Assembly (NCBI RefSeq): GCF_020905345.1
Contig: NZ_JAJJMO010000001.1
Span: forward strand, 310,001 to 374,000
Reading direction: 5' to 3'
From: Flavobacterium pisciphilum
GTDB lineage: Bacteria > Bacteroidota > Bacteroidia > Flavobacteriales > Flavobacteriaceae
DNA length: 64,000 bases
Under the pieces are notes generated by a model that saw only the letters and a list, made by a program, of their open reading frames with translations, was not told the DNA's origin and ran no database searches. Shown piece by piece: positions 56,844-64,000 of this stretch; position 1 is the first letter of the stretch; each line of letters starts with the position of its first letter. The position numbers and the translations under genes were made by a program.

Positions 56844-57278
56844 ATGAAAAACTACGTATTACTCTTCGTTTCTGTTTTAACGCTATCTTTTAATTCTTGC
56901 ACAACGATGAAAGACACTACTAAAACTGCCGATCTTTATAATACAACTTGGGAACTAGAATATATTACTGGTCCACGTATTGCTTTTGAAGGTTTATATC
57001 CTGATAGAAAACCATTTATTAAATTTGACGAAAGTACAGGTCAAGTTCAAGGAAATGCAGGATGTAATGGCTATAGTGCTCCATATACTTTAAAAGGCAA
57101 GAAACTTACTTTTGGAGAACAAGGGCCTGCTACACTAATGTTTTGTGAAGGTGGTGGAGAACAAACGTTTCTACAAACAATCAGAAAAATTGATGCCTAT
57201 TCTATCGATAAAGATGGTAAGCTTAATTTATTGATGAACGATGTTCCGATGATGAGATTTAAAAAAGTAACTAAATAA
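56844..57278 (+). CDS. META-domain lipoprotein (HslJ-like)
   Basis: The 144-residue protein has a lipoprotein signal ending at Cys19 (LSFNSCTT) and one META domain: YNTTWELEYITG, KPFIKFDESTGQVQGNAGCN and GPATLMFCEGGGEQTFLQ. HslJ of E. coli is a heat-inducible protein of this family; its exact role is unsettled. It stands alone between terminators. Probably anchored in the outer membrane. Confidence 0.85.
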   Translation: MKNYVLLFVSVLTLSFNSCTTMKDTTKTADLYNTTWELEYITGPRIAFEGLYPDRKPFIKFDESTGQVQGNAGCNGYSAPYTLKGKKLTFGEQGPATLMFCEGGGEQTFLQTIRKIDAYSIDKDGKLNLLMNDVPMMRFKKVTK

Positions 57279-57324
57279 TTTAGATTGCTTATACTACTGC
57301 TAAATTATTCTAGCATATAAAAAA

Positions 57325-57354
57325 TAAAATCCCTCAATACAGAGGGATTTTTTA
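57325..57354 (+). terminator. Terminator after the META gene
   Basis: Arms AATCCCTC and GAGGGATT with loop AATACA, then T residues. The core is the exact reverse complement of the hairpin at 58067-58098. Confidence 0.8.
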
Positions 57355-57399
57355 TTGAGAGTAAATACGCTATTCTTTTACTTCTTTGGAGCGTTTTGC

Positions 57400-57455
57400 A
57401 TTAACCACAAAGATTTACACAAGGATTTATTGATAACCTGAATACTGCGACTGAA
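57400..57455. repeat. Short copy of the dispersed intergenic repeat
   Basis: TAACCACAAAGATTTACACAAGG followed by CTGAATACTGCGACTGAATA repeats the two parts of the units at 40.1 kb in the same order. Confidence 0.55.
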
Positions 57456-57457
57456 TA

Positions 57458-57919
57458 CTACTTAACTTCTTCAAATATAAACTCTGAATCGGTGTAGCTT
57501 ATGGGCACATCTGGAATAAAACAAGGTATTCCTAGGTAGGTGCTTATTACTCCATTCCCTAAAAACAATTTATTCTCTTTTTTTAATAATGCTATCGGAA
57601 TTATTTTTAGACCTCCTCCGTATGATAAATAATTATAATCTCCTTTAAACAATGTATCGCCTACAATATCGCCTTTTACACTTCCTGAATCTTTCATAGC
57701 CTTTCCATATTTTATTTCATACTGTCCATAAAAACGGTTTTTATTTATTGTTAATGATAAAAGAGCTGTGTCTTTGTTTGCATTTACTGCTTTATAGACG
57801 AAATGCTTTTCTTCTTGTTTTTCTTTTGAATTGCAACTGTATATCAATAACAATACTGTGATTATAAATAAAAGTGTTGATTGGCTTGCTATATGCTTTC
57901 TTATTATTTCTAAATTCAT
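57458..57919 (-). CDS. Small predicted lipoprotein
   Basis: The 153-residue protein has a hydrophobic stretch followed by LIYSCNSKEK; Cys29 is the probable lipidation site. The remainder looks like strands (ALLSLTINKNRFYGQYEIKY, DTLFKGDYNYLSYGGG). No family recognised. It is flanked by the two matching hairpins at 57325 and 58067. Confidence 0.65.
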   Translation of the reverse strand: MNLEIIRKHIASQSTLLFIITVLLLIYSCNSKEKQEEKHFVYKAVNANKDTALLSLTINKNRFYGQYEIKYGKAMKDSGSVKGDIVGDTLFKGDYNYLSYGGGLKIIPIALLKKENKLFLGNGVISTYLGIPCFIPDVPISYTDSEFIFEEVK

Positions 57920-58066
57920 ATCTGGGTTGTGCTATATTTCCTCAAAAATAAGAAATAGCAGGTTAATATTGTAGTATTATTTTTTTAGTAATCAACAAAA
58001 ATTATAATTCTGATTTTAAACTAAATTAGAATTAAAAGAGTAGCATAGAAACTCTTAGGTAAACAA

Positions 58067-58098
58067 AAAATCCCTCTGTATTGAGGGATTTGTTTTTA
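58067..58098 (-). terminator. Terminator of the type B sorting-domain gene
   Basis: AAATCCCTC and GAGGGATTT around TGTATT, read on the minus strand, with A/T tracts on both sides. It lies 53 bp beyond the stop of the leftward gene 58151-59377. Confidence 0.7.
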
Positions 58099-58150
58099 GA
58101 ATCATACAATCTGTAAAGAATAACATATTGAAAAATAAGCTTCAAAAAAC

Positions 58151-59377
58151 TTAATCATTGTTAATATATAAGTAACCCGCTTTATCTTTAGAAGTTCCGT
58201 TAGACACTCTAAACTTTAGTATATAGAAATACGTTCCTGTTGGTAATCCTTCTCCTCTATTTATGGTAACTCTTCCTTCGGATATTCCTCTAAACCAATT
58301 ACCATTGGCTCCATAATTTGAAGTTTCAAATACTTTAACTCCATAGCGATTGTATATCTCCAATGTATTGTCTGGGAATTTTTCTAATCCAGTAATATTG
58401 AAGTAATCATTATATCCATCATCATTAGGTGATACAGCGTTATAAACAACAACATCATCTACGTTTGGTATTTTAACTTTAGCTAGTGTGAAAATTCCTG
58501 ATTTATCAACTGCAGCTGTAACCGTTTCGTTTTGCGCATCAACAGCCGATGCGTAAAGTTTCCACTTTGATTGTGTATCATCCCATCGCACAATTGCCAA
58601 AGAATGATTAGAGTCTGTTTTGGTTAATTCGCTTGGTGTTGTATTACTATTCCAAGTCAATGTTAATGCTACATCAACAGTAGATTGATTGCTTTCTAGT
58701 TCCCAATATTCATTGGCGTCTATTAATGCAATATTATCCTCTTTTTGAGCGTGAGGATAAGATACATTTGAATTTTCAAACACATACTTACTCTTAAAAA
58801 AATTCTTGATTGAGCTCGTTTGATTTATTGCTGATGGTCTGAAATATCCACCATCTCCTATAGGGAATTGAAACTCTTTACTGCCATTGCGTTCCACATA
58901 ACCATCAACATAACTATCATTACTTGTATTATTATGGGTTGCATTAGTTTCAAAAACAATTGTTCCTCCTAAATTATTATTGGAAATTATTCCTTCATAA
59001 AAATCAGTAACTCCATAGATACTAATTGTAGATGATAATAAAAATGCAGGCTGAATCATTCTGTTTTCAAACTTGACATTATTAAACTCGCTTTGTTCAA
59101 TACCAGAAATAATCTGAGCAACTGCTGAACCTTTAAAATAGGTTAATCCTGAAGTAGCTTTTGGACTAAAGGTTACTAATCCATCATTATTATAATTGGA
59201 ATAAACAATAAATTGTCCATCATTAATAAAATCCCCAGTTTGTTTATTATTAAAATCTGCTACTGTTGCAAATTCTGTTCCGGGCAGAATCGATAATTCT
59301 CCTGTATTTACAGTTTGTGCGCTAAGTTTACCAATAAAAAGTATTGATAGAATTGCTTTTATATAAATTTTGGTCAT
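58151..59377 (-). CDS. Surface protein with T9SS type B (gliding-motility-associated) C-terminal domain
   Basis: The 408-residue protein has a signal peptide (ending KLSAQ), a central beta-rich region with N and T repeats, and the type B sorting domain: VVYNAVSPNDDGYNDYFNI, LEIYNRYGVKVFETSNYG, LPTGTYFYILKF and AGYLYINND. Exported by T9SS to the cell surface. Directly after the 811-frame gene, 123 bp away on the same strand, so they may act together. Confidence 0.85.
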   Translation of the reverse strand: MTKIYIKAILSILFIGKLSAQTVNTGELSILPGTEFATVADFNNKQTGDFINDGQFIVYSNYNNDGLVTFSPKATSGLTYFKGSAVAQIISGIEQSEFNNVKFENRMIQPAFLLSSTISIYGVTDFYEGIISNNNLGGTIVFETNATHNNTSNDSYVDGYVERNGSKEFQFPIGDGGYFRPSAINQTSSIKNFFKSKYVFENSNVSYPHAQKEDNIALIDANEYWELESNQSTVDVALTLTWNSNTTPSELTKTDSNHSLAIVRWDDTQSKWKLYASAVDAQNETVTAAVDKSGIFTLAKVKIPNVDDVVVYNAVSPNDDGYNDYFNITGLEKFPDNTLEIYNRYGVKVFETSNYGANGNWFRGISEGRVTINRGEGLPTGTYFYILKFRVSNGTSKDKAGYLYINND

Positions 59378-59500
59378 CTTTTATTATTTAAAATGTTACC
59401 TCAGAATGCAACGAATTACATCCTTAATTTAAACGCTGAGTTATAAAACACCTCAATTATTACATTGATAAAAGAGGTGTTATTTACTTCTATCCTTTAT

Positions 59501-61900
59501 TTAAGGAATCAAATAGCTCGAATTAGTATTTTCCTGTGCATATTTAATTGCCCAAGCCATTGTATTTGCATACAGCAGACTATTATAAACTATAATACCT
59601 CCATTATAAACTTTTGATTGAACAAGTCCTGTTGCAGTAATCTTAGCCGGCCAAGTAGTTGTTGATGTATTAGTAGCTGTACCCGCTGTCCATCCTGAAT
59701 CTCCTATATACATATATCCTAAAGTGTTGTGCTTAAATGAAAATATTCGAGAAGCATTGCCCGTTTGAGTTGATAAAGCTGTTACGTTTGCAGATAGTCC
59801 AGTAACATAATAAGAGTTGTTTACATCACTACCCAAACTAAGGTTTTTTATGCTTCCAAAAGGACCATTTAAAAGCGGATCAGAAACATTCAATATTGGA
59901 TTTGTATAAGTTGTTCCTGTTCCTGAAACTGATGCATTTGAACCAGTTATTGTGTTGATTAAGTTTGTAGTACTTGTAACATCATTTTCTTGAGAGTGAA
60001 TTAATACTCCTTTTTTATTTTTTACAAAATCATTCAAAATTAAAATTGAGGCTGCATTAGGTCTGTAATTGTATCCTATCACTATAATATCAATATTATT
60101 TGTATTGATTAAATTTTTTAATGTGGTACCATCAGCATTAGATCCGTTAACAATCTGCAAGTTTTGTATCTGCACTGTACCTGTAGGTCCAAAATTAGAT
60201 GTTGAAGCTAATATTGCTCTTGAAGCTTCTGCCGAACCTGCTGTTCCTGGTTGGTACATTCCTGATCCTAACCCTAAAACTTTCATGGTACGGAAAACAA
60301 ATGCTATGCTTTTATTACAAGTTGTTCCTCCATTAGTACTATTTGCGGTAATTGCATAAGTAAATGAACCTCCTGATGTCGGAGTACCTGTAGCCCTCAT
60401 TACTACATTCTGTGCTCCTTTTGTAGTAAACGTTCCTGATGCTGAAAAACTGATTCCGTTTACTGTATTTGTATTTATAGTATATGCTCCCACATAACTT
60501 ACATTTACAGGAACCGTCATTGTATTTGTTCCACTCATGGCTACACCTGGTGCATAAGTTCCGCTTGTAGTAATTCCAGAACAATTTGTTGTATAAGCAA
60601 CTGGTTGTCCAGCGATAACAACTTTAATTGTACATGTTCCTACCATTCCAGGATCTCCATACACTATAAGATCTGTTGTTCCTCCTGCAATTGGTGTTCC
60701 AGAACCTATAAGTGTTACATTTTGCTGTCCTAAGGTAGTTAAATTGATTAACCCTGAAGTAAATGAAATTCCATTTGCTGTACTAGTCCCAATTGCTGTT
60801 TGCCCTGTTGCAGTAACATTAATTGGCAATGTTATTGTGTTAGTAGCCATTAATGCTACATCTTGCATATATACTCCACTTTGTGTTATAGCAGTACAAT
60901 CTGTTGTATAAGCTACTGGTGCTACTGTAATTGGAATACCACTACATGAAGCTCCGCCCACAGTCGTTGCATTAGACGATAAATTAAAATTATTTACACC
61001 AGAAGCAATTGGCGTTCCAGTTCCTAACAATTCTATTGTTTGATTACCTGTAGTCGCAAACGTTCCTGTAGCACTAAATGAATAACCGTTCACCATATTT
61101 GTTTTCATACTCCAAAAACCAACACTAGTTACATTTACAGTTACTGATAATTTATTTGAAGCTGTTAGTGGAATTCCTATAAAATAAGACCCTTCTGGCG
61201 TGACACTTGCACATGATATTGCAAAATCAACATTGGCATTCTCGACAAAAATATGTGGTGCACATGAAACGTCTATTCCATTTAATGCAATAGTTACTAC
61301 ATCTCCTAAACTTCCTACATCATACCCTATATTTGGCGTACCAACTCCTGGCAGGTTCAATACATACGAGCCTGCATTAGGAAAAGTTCCACTAGTATTA
61401 AAATAATACCCATTGGCTGTTATTGCCGAAATCGTATAGGTTCCTGGTTGTGTAACAGTTACTGGAATAGTCAAATAATTTGTTAATGTTAAGATTTCAC
61501 CTTGCTTAAAAGTGCCGTTGGCTTTAATTTGATCACATTGCACAGTAGAAACATTGAATACGGCTGGTGGTGGTGTACCACAGATACTTAACCATACCCC
61601 TTGTCCCTTACTCCAATAATCAAAACATCCAGTTGTTGTATTGAAAATCAATAACCCATCAGTTAAATTTGCTGCCGATATCCCATCACGCTGTGCCGTT
61701 GTCAATCTTGAAGTCAGCATTCCTTTGTTACTACTCTCTAATTCAAGCAAAGCACCCGGAAAAGCTTTTTCTGCCCCAGCACTTATTGATCCATCTTTTA
61801 TTTTTGTACTTTCTACCTGAGCAAAAAGAGAACAAAAACTAAGTAAACTGAAGATCATTGTCAGAACAAAATTTTGCATTTTATATATTCCTATTTTCAT
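59501..61900 (-). CDS. Large repetitive exported protein
   Basis: About 799 residues from the ATG at 61900 (a later ATG at 61879 also fits); the signal peptide ends SLFAQ. Near the N-terminus is SNKGMLTSRLTTAQRDGI, a segment common in Bacteroidetes surface proteins with tail-fibre-like regions. Four or five beta-rich repeats of about 90 residues follow (each with VNVT or similar, then NGISFS and GTGTP). The last 270 residues have a ThuA/glutamine-amidotransferase-like pattern (IDIIVIGYNYRPNAASILIL, KKGVLIHSQEN). No sorting domain is obvious. Function unknown. Confidence 0.7.
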   Translation of the reverse strand: MKIGIYKMQNFVLTMIFSLLSFCSLFAQVESTKIKDGSISAGAEKAFPGALLELESSNKGMLTSRLTTAQRDGISAANLTDGLLIFNTTTGCFDYWSKGQGVWLSICGTPPPAVFNVSTVQCDQIKANGTFKQGEILTLTNYLTIPVTVTQPGTYTISAITANGYYFNTSGTFPNAGSYVLNLPGVGTPNIGYDVGSLGDVVTIALNGIDVSCAPHIFVENANVDFAISCASVTPEGSYFIGIPLTASNKLSVTVNVTSVGFWSMKTNMVNGYSFSATGTFATTGNQTIELLGTGTPIASGVNNFNLSSNATTVGGASCSGIPITVAPVAYTTDCTAITQSGVYMQDVALMATNTITLPINVTATGQTAIGTSTANGISFTSGLINLTTLGQQNVTLIGSGTPIAGGTTDLIVYGDPGMVGTCTIKVVIAGQPVAYTTNCSGITTSGTYAPGVAMSGTNTMTVPVNVSYVGAYTINTNTVNGISFSASGTFTTKGAQNVVMRATGTPTSGGSFTYAITANSTNGGTTCNKSIAFVFRTMKVLGLGSGMYQPGTAGSAEASRAILASTSNFGPTGTVQIQNLQIVNGSNADGTTLKNLINTNNIDIIVIGYNYRPNAASILILNDFVKNKKGVLIHSQENDVTSTTNLINTITGSNASVSGTGTTYTNPILNVSDPLLNGPFGSIKNLSLGSDVNNSYYVTGLSANVTALSTQTGNASRIFSFKHNTLGYMYIGDSGWTAGTATNTSTTTWPAKITATGLVQSKVYNGGIIVYNSLLYANTMAWAIKYAQENTNSSYLIP

Positions 61901-62002
61901 AATTTTATATTTAAACATTAGAACTATGTTAGCCAAAGGGCTACTATTTAGTACTTATTATTAAATAGCTTATATGCCCCATACTAACTTTTATTCACTT
62001 AT

Positions 62003-64000
62003 TTAATTAAATTTTTCTTCTATGATTTTTTCTAAGATTCCTAAACGTTTATTCATTGCGTCTGAAGCTTCTTTTAATTCTTTAATCATTTTATCTTTTG
62101 CTTCGATTTCTTCGCTTTGAAATTCATTTATCTTATTTTGTTCTATAATATGCAAGTAAATTTCTTCTGTCTTTTCTAATAACTGTATTGATAGTTCAGA
62201 CATATTAAATGAGTATCCTTCTTTTGTCTTTTCTAATTCATTAATTGGTGTTATTCCCGGAAGGTGTTTATGCTTTTTAATATATTCTTCTATTTCTGCA
62301 AGTTGCTTAAATTTATAATCTGCTTTTATTTCAGAAAATCCTTGGAAATAGTCTTCAAACACATAATCGGCATAGTAGCTATTTACTGTGGTTATTGTAC
62401 CATTTACTCTCAATTTTTCATTAACTGCACTAGATGGTTTTTTATAACCAATTCCTACCCATCCATTTGTATAGATATCTTCGGTATTTAATGTAGCTCC
62501 AACATTAGTTGTTGAACTAAACCAAGGTTCTTTTACAGCTACTCCAAGATCTAATTGTGTTGTTTTTTTGTTTTCATCTGTATAATCTAAAGTTCCTGTT
62601 GTCTCATTTACATCAAGAGTTGTTAGCGTTTCCGCTTCACCAACTAAATCAACCATTTTAAACTCTGTAGAATGCCCCTTTTCGTCTTTATAGACTAAAG
62701 AATGATCTGCACCATCATAAGCCAATGAAGTTAATGTTTCCACTCCTTTAACTAAAACCGACAAATCGATTGAATTAGGGGTGTTTGTTTCATCTGTATA
62801 AGTCAATGTATGTTTATCAAATAATTGCCCATCAACATCTATTTCTTGCGTTATTACATCTGTCAAAGACGTCACTGTTTCTTTTATTGCTTCTGGATTA
62901 CCTAATGCATTTGTGTAAGTTGCAATTGTATTTCCTACAGTTACAACTGGCAATAGTGTAGTAACGCCATCATCTCCTTTATCTCCTTTTAAAGTGTCTT
63001 TATCCTCTTGGGTTAAATCAGCAAAAGTTAATTTATCACCTTTATCACCTTTCAATCCGTCAAGTTGCTCCTGAGTAAAGTCTGTAAATGTAAACGACTT
63101 CCCATCTGCTCCTTTTAGACCATCAAGTTCTGTTTGAGTGAAGTCTGAAAATTTAAATGAATCTCCTTTCTCACCTTTCAGTCCGTCAAGTTGCTCCTGA
63201 GTAAAGTCTGTAAATGTAAATGACTCCCCATCAGCTCCTTTTAGACCATCAAGCTCTGTTTGAGTAAAATCTGAAAACTTAAATGAGTCTCCTTTTTCGC
63301 CTTTTAGACCGTCAAGCTCTGTCTGAGTGAAATCTGTATATTTAAATGAATCTCCTTTTTCACCTTTCAATCCATCAAGTTGCTCCTGAGTAAAGTCAGT
63401 AAATGTAAATGACTTCCCATCGGCTCCTTTTAGACCATCAAGCTCTGTTTGAGTAAAATCTGAAAACTTAAATGAGTCTCCTTTTTCACCTTTCAATCCG
63501 TCAAGTTGTTCTTGTGTAAAGTCAGTAAATGTGAATGACTTCCCATCTGCTCCTTTTAGACCATCAAGCTCTGTTTGAGTGAAATCTGAAAACTTAAATG
63601 AGTCTCCTTTTTCGCCTTTTAGACCGTCAAGCTCTGTCTGAGTGAAATCTGTATATTTAAATGAATCTCCTTTTTCACCTTTCAATCCATCAAGTTGTTC
63701 TTGAGTAAAATCAGTAAATGTAAATGACTCTCCATCTGTTCCTTTTTCGCCTTTTTCACCTTTCAATCCGTCAAGTTGCTCCTGAGTAAAATCAGTAAAT
63801 GTGAATGACTCTCCATTTAATCCTTTTTCGCCTTTCAATCCATCAAGTTGCTCCTGAGTAAAGTCTGTAAATGTAAATGACTTCCCATCTGCTCCTTTTA
63901 GACCATCAAGCTCTGCTTGAGTGAAATCTGAAAACTTAAATGAGTCTCCTTTTTCACCTTTCAATCCGTCAAGTTGTTCTTGTGTAAAGTCTGTAAATGT
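62003..64000 (-). CDS. Collagen-like repeat surface/fibre protein (5' partial)
   Basis: The frame is open to the window edge, so the N-terminus is missing. At least 15 near-identical 21-residue units carry short Gly-x-y runs (GLKGEKGDS or GLKGADGKS) followed by FxFxDFTQxxLD. A 300-residue beta-rich region comes next, then a fibre-type C-terminus: WVGIGYKKPSSAVNEKLRVN, the stretch YIKKHKHLPGI typical of Bacteroidetes fibre proteins, and a final coiled coil ending in EEKFN. Likely an extended trimeric surface fibre or adhesin. No enzymatic motif is seen. Confidence 0.8.
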   Translation of the reverse strand, partial: TFTDFTQEQLDGLKGEKGDSFKFSDFTQAELDGLKGADGKSFTFTDFTQEQLDGLKGEKGLNGESFTFTDFTQEQLDGLKGEKGEKGTDGESFTFTDFTQEQLDGLKGEKGDSFKYTDFTQTELDGLKGEKGDSFKFSDFTQTELDGLKGADGKSFTFTDFTQEQLDGLKGEKGDSFKFSDFTQTELDGLKGADGKSFTFTDFTQEQLDGLKGEKGDSFKYTDFTQTELDGLKGEKGDSFKFSDFTQTELDGLKGADGESFTFTDFTQEQLDGLKGEKGDSFKFSDFTQTELDGLKGADGKSFTFTDFTQEQLDGLKGDKGDKLTFADLTQEDKDTLKGDKGDDGVTTLLPVVTVGNTIATYTNALGNPEAIKETVTSLTDVITQEIDVDGQLFDKHTLTYTDETNTPNSIDLSVLVKGVETLTSLAYDGADHSLVYKDEKGHSTEFKMVDLVGEAETLTTLDVNETTGTLDYTDENKKTTQLDLGVAVKEPWFSSTTNVGATLNTEDIYTNGWVGIGYKKPSSAVNEKLRVNGTITTVNSYYADYVFEDYFQGFSEIKADYKFKQLAEIEEYIKKHKHLPGITPINELEKTKEGYSFNMSELSIQLLEKTEEIYLHIIEQNKINEFQSEEIEAKDKMIKELKEASDAMNKRLGILEKIIEEKFN
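63030..64000. repeat. 63-bp tandem repeats with 315-bp higher-order duplication
   Basis: Units of 63 bp encode the collagen-like segments. A five-unit block is itself duplicated: the same variant (tgtatatttaaatgaatctc) occurs near 63336 and 63651, exactly 315 bp apart, with matching flanks. Two units in the leftmost-transcribed part have extra GEKG or GLN codons. Confidence 0.85.

Noticed and set aside
62264..62491. Plus-strand 75-residue frame inside the fibre gene
   Set aside because: Antisense to a well-supported coding region, with a composition typical of a shadow.

Overview
The window is an AT-rich chromosome segment of a member of the Flavobacteriaceae, probably Flavobacterium or a close relative. 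The evidence is SusC/SusD pairs, type 9 secretion (T9SS) sorting domains of both types, a B558-type succinate/fumarate oxidoreductase, promoters with the Bacteroidetes -7 box TAnnTTTG, and an initiator tRNA without encoded CCA. The species cannot be fixed from the sequence alone.

Layout. (1) 1-3558: a 5'-truncated two-domain wall-degrading protein (muramidase-like plus Cys-His-Asn amidase) and a lipoprotein, likely an effector/immunity pair. (2) 3698-18608: an integrated mobilizable element of about 14.9 kb in the 3' end of the initiator tRNA gene. It is bounded by an 8-bp core, TTAGTAGC, and carries a large serine recombinase, mobA/mobB with an oriT-like region, an uncharacterised operon of a sce7726-type PD-(D/E)XK protein, a sce7725/beta-family protein and a RES-domain protein, and a resistance region: rteC, tet(X), a SnoaL-like gene, a fabF remnant, ISCR2, a lysR remnant, floR and catB. 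The GC-rich ISCR2-lysR-floR block (about 10.12-13.51 kb) is foreign to its AT-rich surroundings. (3) 18.6-29.6 kb: initiator tRNA, then an asparagine/aspartate-to-fumarate-to-succinate module (two DcaP-like porins, L-asparaginase, aspartase, Dcu antiporter, and a divergent frd/sdhCAB operon). (4) 30.1-32.5 kb: MscS-family channel. (5) 32.6-56.5 kb: a hydroxyproline and proline-peptide utilisation region: AraC regulator, trans-4-hydroxyproline pathway, two M24 Xaa-Pro peptidases, a SusC/SusD pair, a secreted M43 metalloprotease, a trans-3-hydroxyproline pathway, an FAH-family enzyme and an S37 peptidase. It looks like a locus for collagen-type peptides. (6) 56.8-64 kb: small lipoproteins and large surface proteins, ending in a collagen-like repeat protein that runs off the window.

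Most notable points. The recombinase reading frame crosses the attachment site: integrated, its last codons and stop come from the tRNA gene; in the excised circle it would be completed by the left end of the element (3706-3784), so the C-terminus should change with integration state. The nuclease-like/beta/RES operon is a candidate anti-phage or toxin system. floR appears fused to the promoter, operator and first five codons of a lost TetR-type gene, and catB has a five-codon leader (MKKSD) plus hairpin resembling chloramphenicol-inducible attenuators.
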